A DNA stretch of 64,000 bases, from assembly GCA_903851195.1 (NCBI GenBank), contig CAINNJ010000066.1:1-64000 (forward strand). The letters run 5' to 3'. Below are positions 53,942 to 63,946 of this stretch, in pieces. This DNA comes from an uncultured Acidobacteriia bacterium. GTDB taxonomy: Bacteria > Acidobacteriota > Terriglobia > Bryobacterales > Bryobacteraceae. The position numbers and the translations under genes are program-made. Within the stretch, counting starts at the first letter, position 1. Every line of letters starts with the position of its first letter. The notes beneath the pieces are model-generated. The model did no database searches. It was given only the letters and a program-made list of their open reading frames with translations, and was not told the DNA's origin.

Positions 53942-56833
53942 TTAAACGGCGCGGGCAATCCAGAGTTCGGTTTCGGAGATGCCCGGGTGTTCGATGCGGC
54001 GGCGGACTTCGAGGGCGCGCGTGAAGGCGCGGTGGGCGAGCGCGGGTTCGCCGTTGGCGAGGTAGGCCTCGCCCCAGGCCTGGGCTGCATCGGCCTCGCC
54101 CCACGCGTAACGGCAGTCGGGATGGGCGGCGAGGTCGAGGGCCTCGCGGGATGCCTGGATGGCTTTGGGCGCGTCGGGCCAGGCGAGACGGATGCGGGCG
54201 ATCGTGACGAGCAGTTCGATGCGGAGCAGGCCGTAGCCGCAGGTGACGGCGTGGAGGAGACCCGTTTCGGCTTCGCCGAGGGCGGATTGGGTGTCACCGC
54301 CGGCGAGCAGGTGGCGCGCCGTCAGGAGGTGCGCTTCGATGATCCATTGCATGTCGCCAGTGCGTGAGGTCCAGGCGCGGATCTCGTCGAGGTGGGGCGT
54401 TGGGTCTCGGTCTTCGGCCAGGTCGATGCGAGCGAGCATCGCGTGGTGGCGCGGGGAGTCGAAGTTCCAGTTGTTTTCGCGGGCTGTCGCCAGACAGTGG
54501 GCGGCGAGCAAGCGGGCGGCGGGGAGGTTACCCAAATCCACATGGTGGCGCTCATATTGCATGCCACTAAGCGTTGTCAGCGGCCCACGGTTTAGTTCGG
54601 TCGCGGCGTCGAAGCCGGCACACGCAGCGGCGATGTCGCCCAAGCTATGAGTCGCATGAGCTCGATAAGCCAGCGAAAATTTCCGGTAAAGGTCACTCTC
54701 CGCGATTTCGGCTTGGTTCAACGCCTCGGCAGCGAGCGTCCGCGCTTCGGTGAGTCGGCCAAGGATTGATGCTACGTGGCTGGAGTTCTGAAGCCCGATC
54801 GAGGTCTGGGCGGGCTTGCCAAGGGTCTTCTTCCAGTTGTCGTCGAACCTCCGGATCGTCCGTGCCTCCGCCAGTCGCCCGAGCTGGAGGGCGAACAGGG
54901 CGAGTTCGTTGGCCAGAAGCGACCGCTCTCGGAATTCCATGGTTGGGCCGAGGTCCTCCGCCCGTCCGGTCACGCTGAAGGCGGCCGTGATGCGGTAGCC
55001 GCGCGCGTACTCCCCGAGTACCCAGCCAAGGTTGCTATGGCTTCCCAAACCATACCAATAGAGCTCGAACGCCTCCTGCTCCCTGCCGGCAAGCCTCGTT
55101 GCCTCGATCAGGCGTTCGTAACGGTCGAGCACTTCCGTCTCGGTCGGCTTCACGTCGGGGTGCCTCTCTAATCCGGCACCGAGGGATTGGGCGACCACGT
55201 CGAAAACCCTTTCGCAGGGACAGCCGAGCAACTCGCGGAAGCGCTCGCGCAGAAAGGGGTGCGCGGTCCAGGTGACGGTTGCGTCGCTACGGTACTGAAA
55301 GACCAGCCCGCGCTTTAGAAGGCTGCCCAGAAGCGCGAGGAGGCGCGGCTTCGCCTCCACAAGCAGCCCGGCCACCTCTCCTCCGGCATCCACCAGCACG
55401 CCGAGCAGGTCAAGCGTCACCCCGCGAGGGAACACGGACAATCGGGCGAGCAACTCCCGCTCCTCGTCCGGCAGTCGCTGCGCATAGTAACCGAGCACCC
55501 GGGAAAGCTTGGCCGCCCTGGGGTCGTCGCCCGTCACGGCGTCGAGGTCGAAGTCCTTCACCGCTTCGATGCGTCCGTCCGCGAACGAGCGCAGGTAGGA
55601 GCCGAGCACCGCCAGCGAAAGCGCGTGGTAACCCACCTGAGCCGCAGCCGTACGCAGCGCGACCTCCTCCCCGCTCACGCCCCAGCCACGCAGGACGGCC
55701 ACTGCAGCATCGGGCGGCAGGTCGTCTAGGCGCGTGTCGCGGTATCCCCGGTTTGTCCAGGACTCCAGATCGACCAAGGGGAAACGCGAAGTCACCAGCG
55801 CCCGCGCTCGGCCAAGGCCGGCGGCCAGCACGCGCAGCAGCAGCTTGAGGCTGTGGTCCGACAGTTCACCCCGCACACGGCCACTGCCGGCATCCTCCTG
55901 CACACGTTCCAGCCCGTCGAGAACCATCAGGTGTGGGCGTCCGTCGCGTAGTCCCCGCTCCAGTCGCTCCAAACGTCCACCGGCCTGGCCTGCGGAGGCG
56001 CTTTCATCCTCGCCAAGGAAGAGTTGGTTGCACTCGCGCAGGAAGGCGTCCGCGTCCGGCCGCTCGTAGAACGACCACACCAGCACGTTGGCCTCGCCGG
56101 GCTTCATACCGGCGACTACCCGCTCAGCGATCGCCGTTTTGCCGGTGCCTCCTGCCGCCACCAGGGACCAGACGCGGTCCGGCGAAGCAAGGTCGGACAC
56201 CCAGGCGTTCAGTTCTTCGACCAGCGCGTCCCGGCCCCGAAAATGGGGCGCGGGTTGGAGTGCGTGGACAATACGGACCTCGCCGCGCACAGGCGCAATT
56301 GGCAGTTGGCGCCCATCAGCTTTGCCCTGTACCCAATTGCTTAGCGCGATGGCGATTTTGCGTCCCAAGTCGTCCGGAGTGGTGAACGCATCGCAGACGA
56401 AGGTCGCGCGCAGCCAGGTTTTGAATTCAACGAGCGCCTGCATGCCCGCGACGACATCCGCCACACGCGCCGAGTCCGCGAGCACGTTCGGGTCGGCGAG
56501 CAGATCCTGCTCTTTCTTCTCAGGCCAGGGGTGATCGTCGGCAACAATCCACACCAGCACGTCTTTGCCTGCCGCCCTGGCCGCTTCCACTTCCCGCCGC
56601 GTGATGCTGCCCCGGCCCTTCTCCGGGACGTGGCCGTAACGGTGCGCGACAATGCAGACCACCACGTCACTCTCGCGAGCCTTGCGCTCACACTCTGTCA
56701 CCGGTTCGCCGGGCAACGGACCGAAGCGCTCCATCGCCACCGATTCCTGCGAGAGCCGCAGAATGGTGTCGTCGGCCACCTTTCGGTGGCCCATCAGGTC
56801 GTTTGCAGTAGAGGAGAGAAATACCCTGATCAC
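53942..56833 (-). CDS. STAND NTPase: DUF4062, NB-ARC-type ATPase and TPR repeats
   Basis: The 963-residue protein opens with MIRVFLSSTANDLMGHRKVA, the DUF4062 signature seen at the N-terminus of many STAND proteins. A P-loop NTPase follows: Walker A AAGGTGKTAIAERV at about residues 225-238, Walker B LMVLDGLERV at about 304, then winged-helix-like segments. The last third (about 560-963) is TPR-like helices. STAND proteins sense a ligand through the C-terminus and oligomerise, releasing the N-terminal effector. The start is GTG at 56833. Position beside VapBC and UPF0175/DUF3368 genes suggests a defence role. DUF4062 activity is unproven. Confidence 0.85.
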   Translation of the reverse strand: MIRVFLSSTANDLMGHRKVADDTILRLSQESVAMERFGPLPGEPVTECERKARESDVVVCIVAHRYGHVPEKGRGSITRREVEAARAAGKDVLVWIVADDHPWPEKKEQDLLADPNVLADSARVADVVAGMQALVEFKTWLRATFVCDAFTTPDDLGRKIAIALSNWVQGKADGRQLPIAPVRGEVRIVHALQPAPHFRGRDALVEELNAWVSDLASPDRVWSLVAAGGTGKTAIAERVVAGMKPGEANVLVWSFYERPDADAFLRECNQLFLGEDESASAGQAGGRLERLERGLRDGRPHLMVLDGLERVQEDAGSGRVRGELSDHSLKLLLRVLAAGLGRARALVTSRFPLVDLESWTNRGYRDTRLDDLPPDAAVAVLRGWGVSGEEVALRTAAAQVGYHALSLAVLGSYLRSFADGRIEAVKDFDLDAVTGDDPRAAKLSRVLGYYAQRLPDEERELLARLSVFPRGVTLDLLGVLVDAGGEVAGLLVEAKPRLLALLGSLLKRGLVFQYRSDATVTWTAHPFLRERFRELLGCPCERVFDVVAQSLGAGLERHPDVKPTETEVLDRYERLIEATRLAGREQEAFELYWYGLGSHSNLGWVLGEYARGYRITAAFSVTGRAEDLGPTMEFRERSLLANELALFALQLGRLAEARTIRRFDDNWKKTLGKPAQTSIGLQNSSHVASILGRLTEARTLAAEALNQAEIAESDLYRKFSLAYRAHATHSLGDIAAACAGFDAATELNRGPLTTLSGMQYERHHVDLGNLPAARLLAAHCLATARENNWNFDSPRHHAMLARIDLAEDRDPTPHLDEIRAWTSRTGDMQWIIEAHLLTARHLLAGGDTQSALGEAETGLLHAVTCGYGLLRIELLVTIARIRLAWPDAPKAIQASREALDLAAHPDCRYAWGEADAAQAWGEAYLANGEPALAHRAFTRALEVRRRIEHPGISETELWIARAV

Positions 56834-56862
56834 GCTTAACGGTTACTGTACTATTCGCTACA

Positions 56863-59325
56863 TCAGCCCGGCAAAATCTGTGCAATTCGCGCTAGAAGTG
56901 CCGAGGCGGTGAAGGGCTTTTCAATCAACCCCGCGGCGATCTCCGGTTCCAGCGGGCGATCACTATAGCCGGACATGTGCAACACGGCAATCCCCGGGTG
57001 AGACTTCCGGATGGACGCCGCCACTTCCCGCCCGCCGAGTTGCGGCATGATCAGATCGCACAGCAGAAGATCGATGGGTCCGGCGTGCCCTGCCGCGATT
57101 TCCAACGCTTCCCGGCCGTTGGCGGCTTCCAGAACCCGGAAACCATTCGCGGACAGAACGACGCGCACAAAACGGCGGACCTCGGCTTCATCCTCGGCCA
57201 CCAGAATCGTGCGGTTGCCGCCTTTGACGATAGGGCGCGGCACTTCGGCGGTCTCGCCGGCCTGCTCCAGTGCGTCCGCGCCGGCGACGGGGAACAGGAT
57301 CTTGAACACCGTGCCCTGCCCGACCACGCTGTACACCAGGATCACGCCGCTGTTCTGCCGCACGATGCCATAGACGGTGGAAAGACCGAGGCCGGTCCCT
57401 TTGCCCTGTTCCTTGGTGGTAAAGAACGGCTCGAAGACGCGCGCCTGGACTTCGGGCGTCATGCCGGTGCCCGTGTCGGTCACACGGAGCATGGCGTAGT
57501 TGCCGGGGGGCAGTTCGGGATGGCTGCTGCCGTAGGTGGCGTCGACGGGGAACGGCACGGTCTCCACCAGCAGCCGGCCGCCGTCCGGCATGGCATCGCG
57601 CGCGTTCACCACCAGATTGACCACCACCTGTTCGAGTTGCGAGGCGTCGGCGAGAATCGGGCCCACCTCGTCGAGACCCAGGATGAGGTGGATGTTCGCG
57701 GCGATCAGGCGGCTGAGCATCTTCTCCAGATTCCGCAGCAGGGCGGTCAGCGAAAGGACGCGCGGGACGGCTTTCCGGTGGCTGCTGAAGATCAGCAACT
57801 GACGGGTAAGATTGGCGGCGCGATCGGCGGCGAGCGAGATCTGGTGCAGCGGCTCGTGCAGGGCGTCGTCCGGGGGCACAGAGGAGAGCGCCATCTCGGC
57901 ATAGCCGCTAATCACCACCAGGAGGTTATTGAAATCGTGGGCGACGCCGCCGGCCAGTTGCCCGACGCTTTCGAGCTTTTGCGACTGGAGGAACTGGTGG
58001 CGAAGGGCGCGTTGTCCGGAAACATCGCTGATCAGAGCGAGGGTCAGCTCGGTGTCCGCACGGACGACGCCCCAGCGAATCTCGACGGGAAACTCCGTGC
58101 CGTCCTGCCGAAGGCCGAAGAGGTCGCGCATGTGCTCCAGGCCTTGAGATGGCGGAAGGCCGGTGGAGGCCAGGGTCTTGAGCAGGGTGTCGCGGAAGCG
58201 CTCCGCGACGAGATTGCGAATATCGCCGCCGGTGGATATAGAAGACCCGAACATCTCCCGCAGCCGCTGGTTGGCGAAGACGATGGCTCCGGAGGGATCG
58301 AAGGCGATGACGGTTTGGGGCGCGGCATCGAGCAGGGCGCGGAAACGGGCTTCGCTGTTTCGCAACGCGGCCTCGGTGAGCTTGCGGATCTCCAGGTCGT
58401 CCCGCAGCCGGGTGTTGGCGTCCCGAAGGCGGCGGCGGCCGCGGCTCTGCACGAACGCGAAGGCGGCGGCCAGCAGCAGGATGAGAACGCTGGCCGCGGC
58501 GGAAAGCCAGGCGATCTGCCTCTGGTAGCGCGTCCGCAGGACTTCCGAGAGGCGGGTGGCGTGCGGGGTGGAGACGGGCGGATTGCGGGAAGCGATAGCG
58601 GCGAGCGTGCCATCGGAGGTGATGGTATCGAGCGAGGCGCGAAGGTCGCGGACGGTGTCCGCGAGCGCGGGGCGGGCCACCAGAACGTAGTCGAGCCGCG
58701 CGTCCGCGTCGAGCGCCCGCAGACCGACCGCCGCACATGCGGAGGCGTGGTGGAGCAGCAACTCGGGCAGGTACATGGCCGCGATGATGCCGGCGCTCGC
58801 GGTCCCGGCACAGACGGCATCCGCTACGCCCGTGGCCGACTGGACGGGCATCAACCGGCTGGCTCCGAAGGTTCGGGCGAGTTCGTCGCCGGCTCCGCGG
58901 GGAATGGCGAGAAGCCCACCCTGCAAAACGGCTTTCAGACCGGCCGCATCCCGCAGGGGACTGTCGCCGGGAACCAGGATCGTGAGACCGGTGGACCACC
59001 ACGGTTCGGTAACAAAAAATTCGCGGCGGCGCTCCGGGGTGTCGATTCCGGTAATGACATCGATCCCGCCTCGCCGCAGGCTTTCATTGTTGGCCTGGAT
59101 ATTGCCGACGACCACCCATTGCAGGGTGATGCCGGAGCGGCGGGCGGCCGCTTCCATGGCCTCCACCACGAAGCCCCGCGGCTTGCCGAGAGCGTCCTGG
59201 TATCCCATCGGCCGGGATATGGGTTGACTGACCCGCAGTACGGGCTTTGGCTTCTGTTTGCAGGCGGCAGCCAGAAACAGGGCCATCAAAACCAGCGAAA
59301 GTGCCGAACGGCGGCGCGTCCTCAT
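56863..59325 (-). CDS. hybrid sensor histidine kinase with periplasmic-binding sensor
   Basis: The 820-residue protein begins with a lipobox-like signal (LFLAAACKQ) and has a solute-binding type 3 sensor (about 27-255), a membrane helix (ASVLILLLAAAFAFV, about 270), a PAS (about 318-440), HisKA (GGVAHDFNNLL), HATPase (TGTGMTPE, GKGTGLGLSTVYGIV) and a receiver domain (about 695-820, LLLCDLIMPQLGG). It is a BvgS/EvgS-like ligand sensor, perhaps for amino acids or sugars. No response regulator is nearby. The 30 bp to the STAND start suggest a possible shared transcript. Confidence 0.88.
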   Translation of the reverse strand: MRTRRRSALSLVLMALFLAAACKQKPKPVLRVSQPISRPMGYQDALGKPRGFVVEAMEAAARRSGITLQWVVVGNIQANNESLRRGGIDVITGIDTPERRREFFVTEPWWSTGLTILVPGDSPLRDAAGLKAVLQGGLLAIPRGAGDELARTFGASRLMPVQSATGVADAVCAGTASAGIIAAMYLPELLLHHASACAAVGLRALDADARLDYVLVARPALADTVRDLRASLDTITSDGTLAAIASRNPPVSTPHATRLSEVLRTRYQRQIAWLSAAASVLILLLAAAFAFVQSRGRRRLRDANTRLRDDLEIRKLTEAALRNSEARFRALLDAAPQTVIAFDPSGAIVFANQRLREMFGSSISTGGDIRNLVAERFRDTLLKTLASTGLPPSQGLEHMRDLFGLRQDGTEFPVEIRWGVVRADTELTLALISDVSGQRALRHQFLQSQKLESVGQLAGGVAHDFNNLLVVISGYAEMALSSVPPDDALHEPLHQISLAADRAANLTRQLLIFSSHRKAVPRVLSLTALLRNLEKMLSRLIAANIHLILGLDEVGPILADASQLEQVVVNLVVNARDAMPDGGRLLVETVPFPVDATYGSSHPELPPGNYAMLRVTDTGTGMTPEVQARVFEPFFTTKEQGKGTGLGLSTVYGIVRQNSGVILVYSVVGQGTVFKILFPVAGADALEQAGETAEVPRPIVKGGNRTILVAEDEAEVRRFVRVVLSANGFRVLEAANGREALEIAAGHAGPIDLLLCDLIMPQLGGREVAASIRKSHPGIAVLHMSGYSDRPLEPEIAAGLIEKPFTASALLARIAQILPG

Positions 59326-59341
59326 TCAGGCGTTTCCGCCG

Positions 59342-60697
59342 TTACGTGACGTTGGATGGCACAGCGGCGGGCTTTGGTTGTGTCTTCAGGTGCCAGGGTT
59401 TGCGGAACTCGCGATGCAGATATTTCGCGGCAGCTTTGTTGCCGACAATCTGCTCCTGTTTGTCATCCCAATGGAGGCGGTCGCCGGTGCGGAAAGCGAT
59501 GTTGGCCAGCAGCCCGGCCTTCGACAGGCGATGTCCGTAACGAACGTTGCAGGTGGTGTCCAGATTGCGCGATTTGACGGCGTCGAGGAACTCGCGGATG
59601 TGGCCGGGGGAGTCCGGAATGGACTGCGGCGGGCGCGGGAAGTCCTCCACGAGTTTGCCTTTGACCCAGACTTCGTTCTTCGAATAGTTCGTGACAAGAG
59701 AGGCTTCGGTGCCTTCAAAAACCGCGCCGATGCTGCCCATGTGTTCGAAGCCGGGCAAAGGCGTGGGGCGCAGGCTGAAGGTGTAGAGCAGATCGGGAAA
59801 TTCCATCACGGCGTCCACGACGTCCGGGGTTTCCGTCTCGTCGGTCTGGAAGAACTTGCCGCCGGCGGAAGACACGCTGAGGGGCGCTTTCAGATCGAGC
59901 GCCCAATACACCACGTCTGAAATATGGCACCAGAAATCGATGAACATGCCGCCGGAATAATCCCAGAAATAGCGGAAATAAAAGTGGGAACGGAGCGGCG
60001 TGTAGGGCTTCTTCGGGGACGGTCCCTGCCAGAAATCGTAGTCGAAACCGGGGGGAATAGTGGCGGGTTCCTGGGTGGTGTAATTCGCGGTCGGCGACGC
60101 TTTCCACGCATGCACGCGGGTAATCTTGCCGAGTTTACCCGATTTCACCATTTCGACCACGCGGCGATAGTTGCCGGTGGTGTTGTGGATGTGATTACCC
60201 ATCTGGCTGACGCGTTTGTGGTTGAGCGACGCGTCCGCCATGGCGCGGCCTTCGGCGACGCTGAAGCTGAGAGGCTTTTCGACGAACACGTCTTTCCCGG
60301 CTTCGAAGGCCTGCACGGTGGGAATGGCATGCCAGTGATCGGGCGTGACGACGGTCACGGCGTCGATGTCTTTGCGGGCGAGCAGTTTGCGGAAATCGGT
60401 GTATTTTTCAGGGGCTTCGCCTTTGGCGGCGCGCACCAGTTCCACGGCGCGGTCGAGATGGCGGGGGTCCAGATCGCAGATGGCGGCGATGCGCAGGTCC
60501 GGCTGCCGGACGAACTCCCGCAGGCGGCCGGTGCCCTGCCCGCCGACGCCGATCAGGCCCATGACAATTTGGTCGTTCGGTCCTTTTTGAGCGCCGAGTG
60601 CCCGGTAGTTTTGCGCGCTCAGAGCGGTGAAAGCGGAGGCCGCGGCGGTGGTGCGGAGGAAGTCGCGCCGGGAGGGGATCCGGATCAGGTTGTCCAC
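59342..60697 (-). CDS. Gfo/Idh/MocA-family oxidoreductase with Tat signal
   Basis: The 451-residue protein has a Tat motif (SRRDFLRTTAAASAF) and should be exported folded. The Rossmann motif GLIGVGGQGTGRLREF and the EKP motif VFVEKPLSF are intact. Such exported members oxidise or reduce sugars or inositol-type compounds. The frame starts with GTG. It lies 16 bp before the kinase gene but on the same strand, so read-through is possible. The substrate is unknown. Confidence 0.88.
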   Translation of the reverse strand: MDNLIRIPSRRDFLRTTAAASAFTALSAQNYRALGAQKGPNDQIVMGLIGVGGQGTGRLREFVRQPDLRIAAICDLDPRHLDRAVELVRAAKGEAPEKYTDFRKLLARKDIDAVTVVTPDHWHAIPTVQAFEAGKDVFVEKPLSFSVAEGRAMADASLNHKRVSQMGNHIHNTTGNYRRVVEMVKSGKLGKITRVHAWKASPTANYTTQEPATIPPGFDYDFWQGPSPKKPYTPLRSHFYFRYFWDYSGGMFIDFWCHISDVVYWALDLKAPLSVSSAGGKFFQTDETETPDVVDAVMEFPDLLYTFSLRPTPLPGFEHMGSIGAVFEGTEASLVTNYSKNEVWVKGKLVEDFPRPPQSIPDSPGHIREFLDAVKSRNLDTTCNVRYGHRLSKAGLLANIAFRTGDRLHWDDKQEQIVGNKAAAKYLHREFRKPWHLKTQPKPAAVPSNVT

Positions 60698-60720
60698 TTC
60701 GTCAGTTTAACCGAACGGAA

Positions 60721-62193
60721 TTATCTGAAACGCGCCTGGCCGGTTTTCAATACGCGATATTGGCGGGAAAGTCCGGGAATTTCTACGGGCTCGAGAAAGC
60801 CTCCGCGCTCCAGGGCTTCGGCGGAGCGGCGGTAGGCCGAGGATTCGGCGAAATCGGGATCGGGCGTGAGGATCAGGTAATTGACGCCGTTTTGCAGGAG
60901 GGAGGAGGACAACTGGTCCGGCGTGACGGCCAGACCGCTTGCCTGGTAATGCGTTTTGTAGCCGTTCGGCGCGAAGCCGCGAACGGTTTTGCGCCCGGTC
61001 TGCAGGTAGAACAGCGGATCGAGATTGGCGGCGAGGATAGCGTCGGGCGCGCTGTTGGCGCGGAGCCAGCCGAAGAGTTTGCCCATCTGATTCCAGTCGT
61101 CGGTCCCTTTGGCGGTCGGCGGGAATTCGCCGGCGCGGAGAGTGGCCGGCAGGCGGCGCAGGCTGGCCCCGAGGGGAAGAATCGCGAGGATCAGGATGAC
61201 GGCGGCGATGGCCTCCCGGCGGGGAAAGTTGCGGAAGACGCGCCAGAAGAGCCAGAGGATCAGGGGCAGAACGGGCGCCAGCCACCGCTGCGGGGGTTCG
61301 GCAAAACAGACCAGAACCAGGCAATAGAGAAAGAGGAAGATGTCGGGCAGCAACTGCCGGCGCTTCCAAAGGCACCATCCCAGCAAGATGACAGTGAAGA
61401 GCGCGGCGTACATATCTTCAATACCGCTCAGCAGAGAGAACGGGCCGGAGAAAAGAAAGAGCAGGTTGGTGGCGAAGACGGTCGCCTTTTCGCTGGCGGG
61501 CAGGGTGGTGAGAATGCTGGCGGGGGTCTGCGCGGTGGCATGCGCGAGAGACCAGCCGAACCACGGGGCGGCGAGCAGAATCGCGGGAAGCGTGAAGGCC
61601 ACGGCACGGCGAAAGCGGCCGCGCACCACGAGCGTGATGGCGCAGCCTGCGATCAGCGGAAATCCGGCGGCGCAGGTGAGTGTGGCGAGCCCGGCGAGGA
61701 TGCCCGCGAGGATCATGCGATCGGACAAGAGTGCCAGGAGCGCCGCCGCGATGAACAGGGCGAAGAGGGATTCCGGGACGAGGTTCGTGCTTAAAAAGAT
61801 GACTGCAGGGGAGGCCGCGGTGATACCGGTAATCAGGATGGCGCCCCAGGCATCCGCGCCCATTTTGCGGAGCAGTTGCCAGGTGACGGTGAGCCAGGCG
61901 GCCGTCGCGAGCAGCGGGAGCAGTTTGAGCCACGCGGGTTGTTGGGAGACGGCGGCAAACACTGCGAGCAGCAGCGGGAAAAAGGGCGGCTGATCGGTCC
62001 GGGGCACCGGCACGGGCTGGCTGTCGAGCGTGTAGCCGTGTCCCGCGAGCAGAGCTTTGGCGGTCACCAGGTTGACGGCGTCTTCATGGTAAAGGCCGAT
62101 GGAGGGGGCGAACCAGGCAATCCCATACGCCACCGCGACTGCGAGGAAGAACAGGGTGATGAAAGAACGCAGGACGGCTTGGGTCAACTTCAT
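60721..62193 (-). CDS. membrane glycosyltransferase, GT39-like
   Basis: The 490-residue protein has a multi-helix N-terminal two-thirds and a soluble periplasmic C-terminus, the layout of dolichyl-phosphate-type or ArnT-like transferases. GLYHEDAVNLVTAKAL in the first loop has the acidic pair expected at the active site, and TDQPPFFPLLLAVF follows. It would use a polyprenyl-linked sugar. The acceptor is unknown. It is divergent from the esterase gene. Confidence 0.75.
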   Translation of the reverse strand: MKLTQAVLRSFITLFFLAVAVAYGIAWFAPSIGLYHEDAVNLVTAKALLAGHGYTLDSQPVPVPRTDQPPFFPLLLAVFAAVSQQPAWLKLLPLLATAAWLTVTWQLLRKMGADAWGAILITGITAASPAVIFLSTNLVPESLFALFIAAALLALLSDRMILAGILAGLATLTCAAGFPLIAGCAITLVVRGRFRRAVAFTLPAILLAAPWFGWSLAHATAQTPASILTTLPASEKATVFATNLLFLFSGPFSLLSGIEDMYAALFTVILLGWCLWKRRQLLPDIFLFLYCLVLVCFAEPPQRWLAPVLPLILWLFWRVFRNFPRREAIAAVILILAILPLGASLRRLPATLRAGEFPPTAKGTDDWNQMGKLFGWLRANSAPDAILAANLDPLFYLQTGRKTVRGFAPNGYKTHYQASGLAVTPDQLSSSLLQNGVNYLILTPDPDFAESSAYRRSAEALERGGFLEPVEIPGLSRQYRVLKTGQARFR

Positions 62194-62260
62194 GGAGGAG
62201 CGATTCCCTTTTGTAGCACGCGCTTGACTGGCAGAGCCCGGAGTCAGAAACTGTAGGGCA

Positions 62261-63097
62261 ATGGCTCTTCGACATTTAGTGACAGCTCTCGGGCTGGCGG
62301 GCGCGATGTTTGCCGCCGAGAATCGGATCCCGGCGGAAAAGCATTCCCCCGGTGTGAACTACAACATTCCGCTTTGGGAGGCCGGCAAAGTACCGCTTTC
62401 AAAGGGCGATGGTCCGCTGGATACTCCTTTCCTGACGGTGTTTCAGCCCGCGGAAGGCAAGCGCAACGGCGCTTCGGTGGTGATCGCGCCGGGCGGGTCG
62501 AACATCATGCTGATGTACGGGGCGGAGGGCATCGATATCGCGGAGCGTTATAACGACTGGGGCGTGACGGCGTTCATCCTGACCTACCGCCTGGCGCCGC
62601 GTTATGGCGACGACGCGCGGGTGGCGGACGGGAAACGCGCGATTCAGCTGGTGCGGTCGCGGGCGGCGGAGATGAAGCTCGATCCGGCGCGCGTCGGTTA
62701 TATCGGCTTTTCAGCGGGCGCGAACATGGGGCGGCCGGTGGTGAACGCGTCCGGTCCGGGCGATGCGAACGCGGCGGATCCGATTGACCGGATGAGTTCG
62801 CGGCCGGATTATCTGGCCTTGGTCTACGGGCCGGGGCGCGCCATGCCGGGCGAGGTGCTGAAGAATTTTCCGCCGGTGTTTTTGATGGCCGCGGCGGGGG
62901 ACACGGGGCCGGCACTGGGCTCGGCGCAGTTCTTCATGGATCTGACGCGGGCGGGGGCGACGGCGGAGGTCCACCTTTATCAGAAGGGGCATCACGGGTT
63001 CGGAGACGGGTACGCGAGCGGCACGTTTTCCGACTGGATGGGCCGGCTGGAGCATTTTCTGAAGCAGGGCAATTTCATTCCGGGCGGTAAGGAATAG
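62261..63097 (+). CDS. secreted alpha/beta hydrolase (carboxylesterase-like)
   Basis: The 278-residue protein has a short signal (VTALGLAGAMFAAE). The oxyanion region is VVIAPGGSN, the nucleophile Ser lies in GYIGFSAGANMGR, and the His is probably in HHGFGDG. It resembles acetyl-xylan or BD-FAE esterases. The next gene starts on the last base of its stop (TAGTG), so the two are cotranscribed. Confidence 0.85.
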   Translation: MALRHLVTALGLAGAMFAAENRIPAEKHSPGVNYNIPLWEAGKVPLSKGDGPLDTPFLTVFQPAEGKRNGASVVIAPGGSNIMLMYGAEGIDIAERYNDWGVTAFILTYRLAPRYGDDARVADGKRAIQLVRSRAAEMKLDPARVGYIGFSAGANMGRPVVNASGPGDANAADPIDRMSSRPDYLALVYGPGRAMPGEVLKNFPPVFLMAAAGDTGPALGSAQFFMDLTRAGATAEVHLYQKGHHGFGDGYASGTFSDWMGRLEHFLKQGNFIPGGKE

Positions 63098-63945
63098 TGA
63101 AGCAGATCGCGATTTTCAGTCTGGCCCTGCTGGCCGGAGCCGCCGTGTGGGCGGCGGTGGGACCGAACCCTACGGTCAATGATGGCCATGGCGATTTTAT
63201 TCTGATTCCGGGCGGGGCCTTTAAGATGGGCGATAACTTCGGCGATGGCTTGCCGCGGGAACGCCCGGTCCATACGGTGGATGTGGACGCGTTCTACATC
63301 GCGAAATTCGAGACCACCAATGCCGAGTGGAAGAAGTTCCGGGACGACGCGGGCTATGACGACCCGAAGTTCTGGCCGGGCGGGCGTGCGGTGCCGAAAG
63401 ATCAGATTCCTTACTGGACGCAGGCGAATAACCATGGCGGCGGCACGCCGGACAGCGACGCCTATCCGGTGCTGGGCGTGAACTGGGACTCGGCGGTGGC
63501 CTACTGCAACTGGCTGAGCGCGAAAACGGGCAAGAAGTACCGGCTGCCGACCGAGGCCGAGTGGGAGAAGGCGGCGCGCGGCACCGATCAGCGGCGCTAT
63601 CCGTGGGGCAATGAGATCAACCACACGTTCGCGAACTATGTGGGGTCGGCAAAGTTCGACACGGGCATGAAGGTGGGGAGTTTCCCGACCGGCGCTTCGC
63701 CTTACGGCGTGATGGACATGGCCGGGAACGTGGCGGAATGGTGTTCGGACTGGTACGGCCGGGATTACTATGCGTCGTCCCCGAAGAAGAATCCGAAAGG
63801 ACCCGCGACGGGCGCGTATCGGGTGGTGCGCGGCGGCAGTTTCTTCCTTGAAGCCTTCGATATGCGGACTTATGCGCGATCGGCGGCGTGGCCGTCATTC
63901 CAGTCGCACCGGATGATCGGATTCCGCGCGGTTCGGGAACCGTAG
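63097..63945 (+). CDS. secreted SUMF1/FGE-fold protein lacking the FGE cysteines
   Basis: The 282-residue protein has a signal (QIAIFSLALLAGAAVWAAV). The SUMF1 domain is clear: LIPGGAFKMGDNFG, RLPTEAEWEKAARG, MDMAGNVAEWCSDWYG, VVRGGSFFLEAFDMR. In formylglycine-generating enzymes the last block has two Cys needed for catalysis, and here none is present. It is probably not a sulfatase maturase but a binding or modified enzyme. It starts with GTG in the esterase stop. Confidence 0.85.
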   Translation: MKQIAIFSLALLAGAAVWAAVGPNPTVNDGHGDFILIPGGAFKMGDNFGDGLPRERPVHTVDVDAFYIAKFETTNAEWKKFRDDAGYDDPKFWPGGRAVPKDQIPYWTQANNHGGGTPDSDAYPVLGVNWDSAVAYCNWLSAKTGKKYRLPTEAEWEKAARGTDQRRYPWGNEINHTFANYVGSAKFDTGMKVGSFPTGASPYGVMDMAGNVAEWCSDWYGRDYYASSPKKNPKGPATGAYRVVRGGSFFLEAFDMRTYARSAAWPSFQSHRMIGFRAVREP

Positions 63946-63946
63946 C

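Noticed and set aside
52440-56862. Integrated phage or IS element as source of the island
   Set aside because: No integrase, transposase, terminal repeats or tRNA target was found.
56977-59349. Long plus-strand open frame over the hybrid kinase
   Set aside because: It is antisense to the hybrid kinase, which has intact HisKA, HATPase and receiver motifs.
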